Positions 1 to 7,872 of a DNA stretch of 64,000 nucleotides are shown here, piece after piece. The notes below the pieces were generated by a model. The model had not been told where the DNA came from. It saw only the letters and a program-made list of their open reading frames with translations, and searched no databases. The first letter of the stretch is position 1. Each line of letters opens with the position of its first letter. The position numbers were made by a program, and so were the translations under genes. The stretch is from Bin87 sp965261195 (GTDB taxonomy: Bacteria > Chloroflexota > Dehalococcoidia > Lucifugimonadales > UBA3495), in contig OZ253455.1 of NCBI GenBank assembly GCA_965261195.1, positions 3,658,001 through 3,722,000 on the forward strand, written 5' to 3'.

Positions 1-549
1 GATGGTCATCAGGAATATCTCATCAGAGGGTTTCGCCAGCAATACTTCGTCGGAGAAGGTCAGTGTGTCGAAGTATTCCACCAGCCCGTTCCGCCGCAGA
101 AATTCCCGGAACGTGTAGCCCGGAGTCATGCCGGTGTTGGAGATGAGGCCAATATTCAAGCCCAACTGATGCACCGATTCCAGGGTTTGGTGCGTGGCGT
201 CGTGAAAAATGGGCGGGTAATCGAAAAATGATTCGGCGTACACCCTTTCAATCTCGGCGATGGTTTCTTCCGACAGGCGGTCAACCAGACCCTCGCTGAC
301 GAGGTTGATGAAGATTTCCACCTGATTGCGGAAGCTGACGTCCTTGTTGGTGTTCCGGACGGCGCGGCAAGCGCGGTAACAGGCGCGATAAGCCTCCCTG
401 ATGTGGTCGGGGTCAAACTCTTCGCCGTGGCCGCGTAAAAGGTCGTGAGCGCCGTCCAGTCGCACCTGCGCCCGTTTCTGTCCCAGCTCCCGGTTGTCCA
501 GGATTAGGGTTTGCCACAAATCAAAAGTTACTGCCGTGATGGTGGACAC
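1..549 (-). CDS. HAD-family hydrolase, C-terminus outside window
   Basis: Read on the minus strand from a GTG at 549, about 183 codons are present before the window edge cuts off the 3' end. The N-terminus holds FDLWQTL, a variant of HAD motif I (the second Asp of DxD is replaced by Trp). The middle has ISNTG (motif II), and near the edge comes AKPSDEIF (motif III lysine). A helical cap lies between motifs I and II, as in haloacid-dehalogenase/phosphoglycolate-phosphatase-like enzymes. The start is chosen because the aspartate motif must sit about ten residues from the N-terminus and a weak AGGGA lies upstream. Substrate cannot be told. It runs in the same direction as the amidase 62 bp upstream. 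Confidence 0.8.
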   Translation of the reverse strand, partial: MSTITAVTFDLWQTLILDNRELGQKRAQVRLDGAHDLLRGHGEEFDPDHIREAYRACYRACRAVRNTNKDVSFRNQVEIFINLVSEGLVDRLSEETIAEIERVYAESFFDYPPIFHDATHQTLESVHQLGLNIGLISNTGMTPGYTFREFLRRNGLVEYFDTLTFSDEVLLAKPSDEIFLMTI

Positions 550-611
550 GATGCAATCCCTGCCAGCGAGAAGAAGAATTGAGTCGGGTGGGAGTTGGGT
601 TAGCGGTAGGG

Positions 612-2024
612 TTACAGGGGTGGCCGTTGATGGTGCCAGTCGGTGGCCTGCTGGTAGGCGTAGGCGGCCCGTAGCACGGTTGATTCGTCGAAGTTACGAC
701 CCGCCAGGTGCAACCCCGCCGGCAGACCATCATCCGCGAACCCGCACGGCACTGAGATGGCCGGGGAGCCGGTGATGTTGTAAACCCGGGTGTAACGGGT
801 CAGCAGCGGCACGGCCGGTACCGATTCGCCGTCGATGTCGATGCGGCGTTCCAGAATCACCGGCGCCGTTACCGGTTCCACGGGGCCAGCCAGCAGGTCA
901 ACATTTTTCAGCAAGTCGGCAACCTGCTGGCAAAAAACCTGCCGGGCTTGTTGGGCGCGCAGATACTCGCCGGCCGAGATGAACAGGCCCTCTTCCAGGC
1001 GGTCGCGCACCTGCGGGTAGAGCTTGTCGCCATCGCTGAGCAGAATGTCCCGATGCGCGGCGCTGGCCTCGGCGCTGAGGATGACGTTGCTGATGGCCTG
1101 GGCGTACTGGAACATTGGGAGGGACACTTCGACAATCTCGGCGCCCAGCTCACCCAGCACGACGATAGCCCGGTGCGCCAGGTCGGCAACCTGAGCGTCG
1201 ATGGGCCCGTCGAAAAACTCTTTCACCACGCCAATACGCAGGCCCCGCACGTCGCCGGTAAGCGCGGCGGTATAGTCGGGCACCGGCACATTGGCGGTAA
1301 CGTGGTCGCGGGGGTCGGGCCCGGCGATGGCGTTCATCGTCAGGGCGGCGTCCTCTACGGTGCGAACCATGGGGCCGGGGTGGTCAAGGCACCAGGACAG
1401 CGGCGTAAGCCCAGCGCGGCTAACCCGGCCGTAGGTGGGTTTCAGTCCCACGATTCCGCACAGGGCGGCGGGAATGCGAACGCTGCCGCCGGTGTCGCTG
1501 CCCATCGTGATGGTGCATTGGCCGGCGGCGGTGGCAGAACCGCTGCCGCCGCTGGAACCGCCGGTAATGCGCTCCGGGTTCCACGGGTTGTGCATATGGC
1601 CGTAGTCGGCGTTTTCCCCGGTGGGGCCGAAGGCCAACGGGTGCATATTGAGCTTGCCCAGCAGTATCGCGCCAGCATCGCTGAACCTGGCGGCGACGGT
1701 GCAATCCTGCGTGGGCACATGGGTGTCGTAGATACGGGTGCCCGAGGTCGTGCGGACGCCGGCCGTATGGAACAGGTCTTTGAGGCCGACTGGAATGCCG
1801 TGCAATGGGCCGCGGTAGTTGCCCCGCCCAATGTCCTGCTCGGCGCGGCGGGCGGCGGCGCGGGCCTGTTCCGGAATCAGCGTGATGAAGGAATTCAGCG
1901 TCGGCTCGGTGGCTTCAATGCGAGCCAGACAAGCGTCAACCACATCCACCGGGGAGATTTCGCGGTCTCGAATCAGGCCGGACAATTCCCATGCCGACAT
2001 ATAATGCAGTTCCTGGGCAGGCAT
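612..2024 (-). CDS. Amidase signature family enzyme (GatA/AtzE-like)
   Basis: A 470-residue amidase-signature hydrolase. Visible features are the catalytic lysine in GIPVGLKDLF, the Gly/Ser-rich GGSSGGSGSA segment and the nucleophile motif GSDTGGSVR, giving a Ser-cisSer-Lys triad. The start at 2024 is preferred because GAGG sits 6 bp upstream; an in-frame ATG at 2039 has no ribosome binding site. The family includes the GatA subunit of the tRNA amidotransferase and many amide or carbamoyl hydrolases. The small AtzG-like gene upstream, and the absence of gatB or an ordinary gatC, favour a catabolic amidase of the AtzE kind over a tRNA amidotransferase. Substrate is unknown. Confidence 0.88.
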   Translation of the reverse strand: MPAQELHYMSAWELSGLIRDREISPVDVVDACLARIEATEPTLNSFITLIPEQARAAARRAEQDIGRGNYRGPLHGIPVGLKDLFHTAGVRTTSGTRIYDTHVPTQDCTVAARFSDAGAILLGKLNMHPLAFGPTGENADYGHMHNPWNPERITGGSSGGSGSATAAGQCTITMGSDTGGSVRIPAALCGIVGLKPTYGRVSRAGLTPLSWCLDHPGPMVRTVEDAALTMNAIAGPDPRDHVTANVPVPDYTAALTGDVRGLRIGVVKEFFDGPIDAQVADLAHRAIVVLGELGAEIVEVSLPMFQYAQAISNVILSAEASAAHRDILLSDGDKLYPQVRDRLEEGLFISAGEYLRAQQARQVFCQQVADLLKNVDLLAGPVEPVTAPVILERRIDIDGESVPAVPLLTRYTRVYNITGSPAISVPCGFADDGLPAGLHLAGRNFDESTVLRAAYAYQQATDWHHQRPPL

Positions 2025-2040
2025 GGCGTTCCTCACCATC

Positions 2041-2088
2041 GAAAAAGGGCTACGCTGAAAAAGGGCTGCGCTCTAAAAAGGGTTACGG
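2041..2088. repeat. Short 16-bp tandem repeat upstream of amidase
   Basis: Two near-identical 16-bp units (GAAAAAGGGCTACGCT, one G/A difference) and a third degenerate unit lie just upstream of the amidase start, in the gap after the AtzG-like gene. No function is evident. Confidence 0.6.
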
Positions 2089-2130
2089 GTTACAGGCGTT
2101 GCGAGCGCTGGGCTTACAAGCGGCAAGGGC

Positions 2131-2334
2131 TTACTCCGCCGCAGCGATGAAGGCAGACGGTGATTCTGCATCGCTTACGTCGATCTCGTACAGGCTACTG
2201 ATTCCGCTACGCATCATTTGTACACGCCGGTGCAAGTCCTCCATTCGCTCGACATCTGAAGTATCCAGACCGACGGCAGCGGCCACGCGGAGGAAGGCAT
2301 CGAGGGGCAATTCGGCAGCGGATTCGGTAGACAT
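2131..2334 (-). CDS. AtzG-like (DUF4089-type) small amidase partner
   Basis: A 67-residue protein ending 106 bp before the amidase start, on the same strand. The pattern LPLDAFLRVAAAVGLD, then a helix with paired hydrophobic residues and a C-terminal SPSAFIAAAE, resembles the AtzG/GatC-type subunits that precede AtzE-like amidases: a short helical bundle ending in an extended tail. GatC homologues wrap around the amidase and stabilise it. The start is the ATG at 2334; a longer reading upstream would run into the repeat at 2438-2630 and gives Arg-rich low-complexity sequence, so it is rejected. Assignment rests on size, pattern and position. Confidence 0.6.
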   Translation of the reverse strand: MSTESAAELPLDAFLRVAAAVGLDTSDVERMEDLHRRVQMMRSGISSLYEIDVSDAESPSAFIAAAE

Positions 2335-2437
2335 AATCGGCTCTGGGTGCGCCGGGCGGGTGGGTTCATTAGACGGCCGGCGAGCAAAAGTTATTATGGC
2401 GCAAGGCGCGCCGGTTGGCAAATCACAACCGGGCCGT

Positions 2438-2630
2438 GCGCACCCACTTTTTGTCATTGCGAGCGCAGCGTGGCAATCTCGTCGCCGTAGCAATGGTCGC
2501 CGTAGCAATGGTCGCCGTAGCAATGATAGTTCGCCGACGTGTGTTCAACCTCATCGAGATTGCCACGTCCATCCACCAGCTCGGGAGGAGCGCCCGCTCC
2601 TCGCAATGACAGATTAAAGTGGGTACGCGT
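2438..2630. repeat. Palindromic MITE-like repeat, copy 1
   Basis: Ends are inverted copies of TGTCATTGCGAG plus an outer ACCCACTTT, followed inside by GTGGCAATCTC and its complement GAGATTGCCAC. The interior holds three 15-bp units (CGCCGTAGCAATGGT type). The same element lies inverted at 4503-4774. No coding capacity is credible. This explains the 399-bp gap between the AtzG-like gene and the CPBP protease gene. Confidence 0.8.
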
Positions 2631-2688
2631 GAGACAACCGGGCCGTCGAACGCCGGCGCAGGGACAATTCCCGATGCCCGGTATGGGC

Positions 2689-2694
2689 TATAAT
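2689..2694 (+). promoter_or_regulatory. Candidate -10 box for the CPBP protease gene
   Basis: A perfect TATAAT, 40 bp before the protease ATG, just outside the right end of the repeat. No convincing -35 box at 17 bp, so only moderately supported. Confidence 0.4.
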
Positions 2695-2733
2695 TTTTCG
2701 TGTTTTATTCCCCAGCGTTTACGTGTTTCTACG

Positions 2734-3576
2734 ATGACGACAGCATATTGCACTTTCTGCGGCGCTGCGGTTTTGCCGGGTTCAGGCGCCTGTCCGGGCT
2801 GCGGGCAGCGAATCGTCGGACTGGATCAACCCGACCCGCCCGGCGTGGAACAATGGGGTCTCTGGTCGGTGGGCGGCGGATTGGCGGCGCTCGTACTGAC
2901 CACGATTCTGGTTACAGCGGTAGCGTTTTGGCTGCTGCTGCCGGCGTGCGATGCTTCCGGCGGGCCGCCGGAATGCCGCGACAAACCCTTTGGCATCGAA
3001 ATGTCATTGCCGACGGTAACGCTGATTTCCATCATTGTCCTGGGAATCGCCCAGGTCACGCTGGTGTGGATGCTGGCGTTCCAGCGGATGCGCCCGTCGC
3101 CCCGGTTGCTGGGCTTCACGCGGCCCCAGCGGTCCCCGTGGCTGACCGGAGGCGCGGTGTTGGCAGCAATCTTCGCCAGCGTCGGATTTGCCCATCTGTA
3201 CGGGCTAACGACAACTGCACTGGGTTGGGATTTTTTGACCCCGCCGGAACTGGAGCCGGATCTGGTGCTGACCGGCGCGCTGGCGGCGCTGAGTTTCGTC
3301 GCGCTGGCAATCTGGACGCCGTTGGTCGAGGAAGCTTTTTTTCGTGGGTTTGTGTTTCGCGGCCTGGTAAACCGATGGGGTTCGGTCCCCGGGCTGGTTG
3401 TGTCGGCGGCAATTTTCACCGGGATGCACTTTTCGCTGCCGGTGTTGCTGCCCATATTCGTTACCGGATTGCTCCTGGGGGGCTTATACTGGTACACGCG
3501 GTCGCTGTGGCCGTCAATCGTCGTACACGGTTTGCAAAACGGGCTGGCGGTGTTGCTGGTGATTAACTTGGCCTGA
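2734..3576 (+). CDS. CPBP-family intramembrane metalloprotease with zinc ribbon
   Basis: A 280-residue membrane protein. Residues 1-30 form a zinc ribbon with two Cys pairs (CTFC, CPGC). Several hydrophobic helices follow, then the CPBP/Rce1 (Abi) signature: EEAFFRG (paired glutamates and Arg), FTGMHF (His) and HGLQN (His, Asn), which form the intramembrane metal site. Family members include CAAX-type proteases and bacteriocin-immunity proteins; the bacterial substrate is usually unknown. The start is the ATG directly before the zinc ribbon. It stands alone between a repeat and trpA. Confidence 0.87.
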   Translation: MTTAYCTFCGAAVLPGSGACPGCGQRIVGLDQPDPPGVEQWGLWSVGGGLAALVLTTILVTAVAFWLLLPACDASGGPPECRDKPFGIEMSLPTVTLISIIVLGIAQVTLVWMLAFQRMRPSPRLLGFTRPQRSPWLTGGAVLAAIFASVGFAHLYGLTTTALGWDFLTPPELEPDLVLTGALAALSFVALAIWTPLVEEAFFRGFVFRGLVNRWGSVPGLVVSAAIFTGMHFSLPVLLPIFVTGLLLGGLYWYTRSLWPSIVVHGLQNGLAVLLVINLA

Positions 3577-3659
3577 GGCGCGGCGTACCCGAAACCTGAT
3601 TTGCCACGTGCAATTGCGCTCCCGTGTTTGCACCGAGCCAGAAGACAACGAGGTTTGGA

Positions 3660-4475
3660 ATGGCTGTAAACCCTCAGACACGAACTGACCGTATTGCCGA
3701 CCGTTTCGCTGCCATCAAGGCCGAGGGTCGGCCGGGGCTGGTGGTTTTTATGACCGTTGGGCATCCGTACCGCGACGCCGCCCTGGAGATAGCTCCGCAA
3801 CTGGCCGCTGCCGGCGCGGACGCCATCGAACTGGGGATGCCATTCAGCGACCCGATGGGTGAGGGCCCGGTCATCCAGGAGTCCAGCTTTGTCGCGTTGC
3901 AAAACGGTGTCACCACCCAGGACTGCCTGGACACTGCGGCGGCGGTGCGTCCAGACATCGGCGACACACCGTTGATTTTGATGGGTTACTACAACACCGT
4001 CCTGTCCTACGGGCTGGAACGGTTTGCCAGGGCGTGCGCCACCGCAACGGTGGACGGGTTGATCATCGTGGATTTGCCGTACACCGAAGCCGAACCGCTG
4101 GTTGGCCACCTGGAGCCATTCGGCATCCACCTGATTCCGTTGCTGGCGCCAACCAGCACCGACGAGAGCATTGCCCAATCCGTGCGGTACGGCGGGGGGT
4201 TCGTTTACTGCATCAGTGTAACGGGTGTTACCGGCGCCCGCTCCGAGGTGTCGGACCGGGGCCTGGAACTGGTTGACCGGGTGCGGCAGCAGACTGACCT
4301 GCCGGTGGCGGTGGGCTTCGGTATCTCCACCCGAGAGCACGTGCTGGATGTTGGCAAGCGGGCCGACGCTGCGGTGGTGGGCAGCGTCCTGGTGCGGGCG
4401 TTGGGGAATGGACCGCCGGAGGAAGCTGGCAGGCGCGCCGCCACGGTAGTAAGCAGCCTGTCCGGGCGCCGATAG
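3660..4475 (+). CDS. trpA: Tryptophan synthase alpha chain, Asp60 replaced by Glu
   Basis: A 271-residue TIM barrel. TrpA cleaves indole-3-glycerol phosphate to indole and glyceraldehyde 3-phosphate. The catalytic Glu49 equivalent is present in IELGMPFSDP. The next catalytic position, Asp60 in the Salmonella enzyme (DPLADGP), reads DPMGEGP here, so the acid is Glu. The phosphate-binding GVTGA and VGFGIS loops are conserved. GAGG lies 7 bp before the ATG. Neither trpB nor any other trp gene is in the window, so the usual trpBA coupling is not seen. It may be a normal TrpA with a tolerated change or a diverged paralogue. Confidence 0.85.
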   Translation: MAVNPQTRTDRIADRFAAIKAEGRPGLVVFMTVGHPYRDAALEIAPQLAAAGADAIELGMPFSDPMGEGPVIQESSFVALQNGVTTQDCLDTAAAVRPDIGDTPLILMGYYNTVLSYGLERFARACATATVDGLIIVDLPYTEAEPLVGHLEPFGIHLIPLLAPTSTDESIAQSVRYGGGFVYCISVTGVTGARSEVSDRGLELVDRVRQQTDLPVAVGFGISTREHVLDVGKRADAAVVGSVLVRALGNGPPEEAGRRAATVVSSLSGRR

Positions 4476-4502
4476 CGCCGGTTCGTGCGCCGTGCACCCT
4501 CA

Positions 4503-4774
4503 CGCGCGCCTACTTTGTCAAACCAAACCAACCTGCTGTCATTGTGAGAAGCCGCCCAACTCCAACTGTCATTGCGATCAGCCCCCACCACCACTTGTCA
4601 TTGCGAGGAGCGCAGCGACGTGGCAATCTCGTTGCGGTTGAGCACACGTCGGCGAACCATCATTGCTACGGCGACCATTGCTACGGCGACCATTGCTACG
4701 GCGACCATTGCTACGGCGACCATTGCTACGGCGACGAGATTGCCACGCTGCGCTCGCAATGACAGATTAAAGTA
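4503..4774. repeat. Palindromic MITE-like repeat, copy 2, interrupted at its right edge
   Basis: The inverted counterpart of the 2438-2630 repeat: TGTCATTGCGAG ends, GTGGCAATCTC inner arms, and five 15-bp units (ACCATTGCTACGGCG) instead of three. Three successive TGTCATTGnGA motifs at the left suggest repeated end growth. Its outer right edge (GGAACGCGTGAG) now lies at 9208, separated by the 4.4-kb island. It fills the gap after trpA. Confidence 0.8.
4766..4774 (+). repeat. Left target-site duplication ATTAAAGTA
   Basis: Nine bases directly abutting the left inverted end of the island, repeated exactly at 9199-9207. Repeat copy 1 shows the same sequence uninterrupted (ATTAAAGTGGGTACGCGTGAG), which gives the empty site. 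Confidence 0.85.
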
Positions 4775-4801
4775 GAGGAAATTTCGCTACTCGGGATTTG
4801 A
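4775..4801 (+). repeat. Left terminal inverted repeat of the island
   Basis: 27 bp, identical to the complement of 9172-9198. Subterminal box GACGAATCTCGT follows at 4833-4844. Confidence 0.88.
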
Positions 4802-4871
4802 TTGAACGACGGCTGAAAGCGACCGACTACGCGACGAATCTCGTTTCACCGAGTCGGGCGTTTTTCCACAG

Positions 4872-5220
4872 GTGAATTTTTCAGTCCGAGTCCATTCGCC
4901 CCGCTACTTTCCCGATCAAGTCGTCGGATGCTATGTGGCTGTCCTCCCCACTGACCAAGTCGTGGAGTTCAAAAATCTGGTGGTCAACCCTTCTCACCAA
5001 AGGACCGGGCATTGGCAGACTGCTAATCAACCTCCTTGAACGGTTCGTGACCCAGGCGGGGTACCAAGTGACTAGGTCCTGGACCTATCGGCACCTACGG
5101 GTGACCTGAGAAGTGTGCCGGTAACTCGGGTACCTCGAAGACGAACTCGACGAAGCCATGCTATCGGAGCTTGATCCGGTGACCATAAGCCTGAACTTGG
5201 CAGCCCGCCGGCTAGACTGA
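4872..5220 (+). pseudogene. GNAT acetyltransferase remnant, frameshifted
   Basis: Two reading frames together give a GNAT-like protein. The first, from a GTG at 4872, reads to VVEFKNLVVNPSHQRTG (beta4 strand and start of the acetyl-CoA loop). The matching continuation, GIGRLLINLLERFV, is one frame away. The last frame ends in GYLEDELDEAMLSELDP at the TGA at 5218-5220. At least two shifts or stops break it. The N-terminal part is missing or lies in the island end. Nothing else is seen in this stretch. Confidence 0.6.
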
Positions 5221-5273
5221 ACACCGCGGGTTCGGGACCCATTCAGTGGGACTCTGGCCGTCTCACCTCGTCA

Positions 5274-6404
5274 TCAACCGTCCTCAGCCTCGTCGTCCGT
5301 TATGACTGCGACGACCCGCGGATTTAGCAAACGCCACCTCTGGCCAGCTCGCTCGAGATCCCCTTCCGCAATGATCGGCTCTTTCCCCTTGTGGGCGTCA
5401 ATCGCCTTGTTGTAATCCGATTGACTTAACACCGCGACCACCGACTGAATGGTCCCTTCAATGGATGTTCGCAAGGCCACGGTTCCATCAGTTTCGCTGT
5501 CATCGCGTTGCAGCCTTTGTACCGAACACAGCAACTGAACATCAGGCTTCGGTTCGCGGTTGCGGAAAACGCGGGAGGCCTCGCTCAGCATTGGTACGTC
5601 GTCCCGGGTGAACTGGACTGGACGCCGCGCCAATGTCACCGGCCGTGTTTTGGCCCAGGTCAACCTGATGTCGAGCGCAGGGAAAGGTTCGATCATCTGC
5701 ACCAGCGCGTCACACAAGTTGGCACTAACGCCCGAACCGACAGCGTGAGCAAACGCATCGTTATCTCCGCTCACCGTCATTTCGGACGCCTGCTTGGTAG
5801 CGTGTAGAGCGTCGTACAGCCTCCTGGTCATGCGTCTTGCAACCGGCGGGTCGGCATCGCCCGCCCCTTCCACGAGGGGAGGCTGCAACGGCGGCACGAT
5901 AACCGGAGGCAACAAGGTAACGACAAAACTACCTGGCTCGGTCTGGCCCAGGCGAACTTGAGACAGGAACTCAACAGCTTCCCGGTTGGCCCCGGACCGG
6001 TAAAGCGGCCTAGGGCTGTGCAGCGAGCACGCCGCCGCCAACAGCATATCCCGCGCGCCAGAGACCAGGCTAGCACCTTCGTTTATATCAACCGTGCTGT
6101 CGCCTCCATCCACCCGCACACGAATAACGTCTCGATCCGTGGTCATCAAGTCGTTGTAGAGAGCAATCTCGCTCATGTCGGCAACGCGAGCAAAAATCCC
6201 GACCAACTGCGCGACCACACGTTTGTAATCACCGATGTTCCTAGTTCGCGGCACTAATAACTCCGGCAACCCGTTACCAATGTACACGTCGGAATGGGAG
6301 CCAAAGGTGTCAGTTTTGGTCCATCCCTGAATACGCGCGTAGGTAGCCAAGGCAGCGGGTGACACTACCGAAAGGTCGTTCCGGTCTTGGATCAGAGTAG
6401 TCAT
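5274..6404 (-). CDS. Unknown protein paired with a DUF4365 gene
   Basis: A 376-residue protein I do not recognise. It is soluble, with no signal peptide or membrane segment. The middle is Pro-rich (VIVPPLQPPL) and the C-terminus acidic (DDEAEDG). Its ATG overlaps the stop of the DUF4365 gene (ATGA at 6401-6404) with GGGAGG just upstream, so the two are translationally coupled and probably work together. Position within a mobile island next to a nuclease-like and a HEPN-like gene suggests a defence or maintenance function; that is inference only. Confidence 0.7.
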   Translation of the reverse strand: MTTLIQDRNDLSVVSPAALATYARIQGWTKTDTFGSHSDVYIGNGLPELLVPRTRNIGDYKRVVAQLVGIFARVADMSEIALYNDLMTTDRDVIRVRVDGGDSTVDINEGASLVSGARDMLLAAACSLHSPRPLYRSGANREAVEFLSQVRLGQTEPGSFVVTLLPPVIVPPLQPPLVEGAGDADPPVARRMTRRLYDALHATKQASEMTVSGDNDAFAHAVGSGVSANLCDALVQMIEPFPALDIRLTWAKTRPVTLARRPVQFTRDDVPMLSEASRVFRNREPKPDVQLLCSVQRLQRDDSETDGTVALRTSIEGTIQSVVAVLSQSDYNKAIDAHKGKEPIIAEGDLERAGQRWRLLNPRVVAVITDDEAEDG

Positions 6405-6907
6405 GAGATCCTCCCAGTGCGGGACTGTTCCATGAGCGCCTTCAGTCCATCAACGTCAAACAGGTTTTGTTTCGGAATCCGGACAGTCACGCTGGTCTCA
6501 TTGTCGGTCTCATCCCATCCCAACAGATTCAGCCAGTAGGCACGGTGCCTTATTACCAGTTCGTCAACGGTAATGGTCATCCATTGTAGCGGGTCTCCCG
6601 GCAAGTCGAGCACCACCAGCAAACGAGGTGTCTGCGTTTCGATACGCAGAAGGTCGTAGTTCCGACGCGGTAGCGGGAAGGCTACAAGGTCATCGCCGAC
6701 ATCGTGCAGGTTGACCGTCGCCTTCAACTGGAGTTCAAGAGCCGGCCGCATGTCGCCCCCGGCTTGTACACGCAAGTCTATGCCATCGCGGTCTTTCTCG
6801 TACACAGCGGTGACGTAACCGGCCCGTGCCGCCACCCCGTGGGCGTAGGCCTTCGAAAGCAACTCCTCCTGGTCAGGAACAGTTAGCAGGCTATCCGCCG
6901 GCAACAT
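6401..6907 (-). CDS. DUF4365 domain protein, nuclease-like
   Basis: A 168-residue protein matching the DUF4365 pattern: an early helix with AYAHGVAARAGY, then DRDGIDLRVQ and ALELQLKAT. The spaced Asp, Glu/Gln and Lys (GID ... LQLK) are those expected of a PD-(D/E)XK-like fold, in which the metal ligands lie on two adjacent strands. GAGG lies 5 bp before the ATG. It is the first gene of a two-gene unit with the protein at 5274-6404. DUF4365 proteins are often seen near restriction or other defence genes. Its activity is unproven. Confidence 0.75.
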   Translation of the reverse strand: MLPADSLLTVPDQEELLSKAYAHGVAARAGYVTAVYEKDRDGIDLRVQAGGDMRPALELQLKATVNLHDVGDDLVAFPLPRRNYDLLRIETQTPRLLVVLDLPGDPLQWMTITVDELVIRHRAYWLNLLGWDETDNETSVTVRIPKQNLFDVDGLKALMEQSRTGRIS

Positions 6908-6980
6908 GGTACCTCTCCGAAGCGAAAGTGTTGCATATGCCCGGCATCCGCAACTCGAGGTCGTCCATTGTAGGCACTAG

Positions 6981-7784
6981 GTTCTGTTGACATTTCATTA
7001 TAATGGCTGTATGTCAAACATCAGATTATCACCAGAACAGTGGGCCAGGATGCTCGATTTCTTGCGTGGTTGCACTGGCGTGTACGTTGGCCAGGAAGCG
7101 GATTGCCGGCGTTTTGTCGAGGCCGTCTTATGGATTAACCGCTCTGGGGCCCAATGGCGACTGCTGCCAGCCGAATACGGGAACTGGAACAGCGTCTACA
7201 AACGATTCGCCCGTTGGACTGACCAAGGGGTCTGGGCACAAATGCATCAACATTGCTGCGACGACGCGGATCTGGAATACCTGATCATCGACAGCACGGT
7301 GGTCCGGGCGCACCCTTGCGCGGCGGGAGCTCCCCCAAAAAGGGTGGCCAGGCGGCCCAGGCCCTGGGCCGGAGCCGCGGCGGGTTCAGCACCAAGATTC
7401 ACGTGAGCGTAGACGGCTTGGGCAACCCCTTGCGATTCATACTGACCGGGGGCAACAGCACGACATCACCCAGGCGGAGGAGTTGATCGCCGGTTATGCT
7501 GGCGAGCACGTACTGGCCGACAAAGGGTACGATGCCCAGGAGTTTCGCCAGCACATCCTGGAACTGGGTATGATGCCGGTCATTCCGCCCCGCTCGAACC
7601 GCAAGGCACCCGCCGACTATGACCGGCATCTGTACCGGGAGCGTCATCTGGTGGAATGCTTCATCAACAAGATCAAGCACTATCGCCGGATCTTCTCCCG
7701 GTTTGAGAAGCTGGACACCAGATACCTGGGCTTCCTGCACTTCACCGCCGCTCTCATCTGGCTACGGTGAAATGTCAACAGAAC
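6981..7784 (+). mobile_element. IS5-family (IS427-type) insertion sequence
   Basis: An 804-bp element with perfect 17-bp inverted ends starting GTTCTGTTGACATTTCA at both termini. It sits between the divergently oriented DUF4365 and HEPN-like genes of the island, so it may have split or replaced their promoters. Its single transposase gene needs frame changes. Confidence 0.88.
7011..7770 (+). pseudogene. IS5-family transposase in three frames
   Basis: Frame one begins at the ATG at 7011 (MSNIRLSPEQWARMLDFL) and reaches IIDSTVVRAH, with the first catalytic Asp. At the C5A5G3 run (7332-7344) it must shift to read KKGGQAAQALGRSRGGFSTK. At a G5 run near 7447 it must shift again to reach VLADKGYD (second Asp) and RHLVECFINKIKHYRRI (Glu). 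All DDE residues survive. The A-run shift could be programmed, as in relatives, but the second looks like loss of one G, so the gene is probably inactive in cis. Confidence 0.75.
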
Positions 7785-7872
7785 CTAGTCAATGACTGAC
7801 GTGTCCGCCGTGGAAACGGGATAAAAGCAGTTCCTCAGCCCGACGCACGACACTAACTTCCGGCAGGTGTAT

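Larger units (their letters stand above)
6977..7788. repeat. CTAG flanks of the nested IS
   Basis: CTAG occurs at 6977-6980 and 7785-7788, immediately outside the IS ends. IS5-family elements of the IS427 kind target CTAG/TA, so these are the duplicated or regenerated target. Confidence 0.7.

Noticed and set aside
948..2150. Long plus-strand open frame across the amidase gene
   Set aside because: Antisense shadow of a well-conserved amidase in GC-rich DNA; its sequence is Gly/Ala/His-rich and shows no domain.
2826..4340. Long minus-strand frame spanning the CPBP protease and trpA
   Set aside because: Overlaps two clear genes and a gap, with low-complexity composition; no motif.
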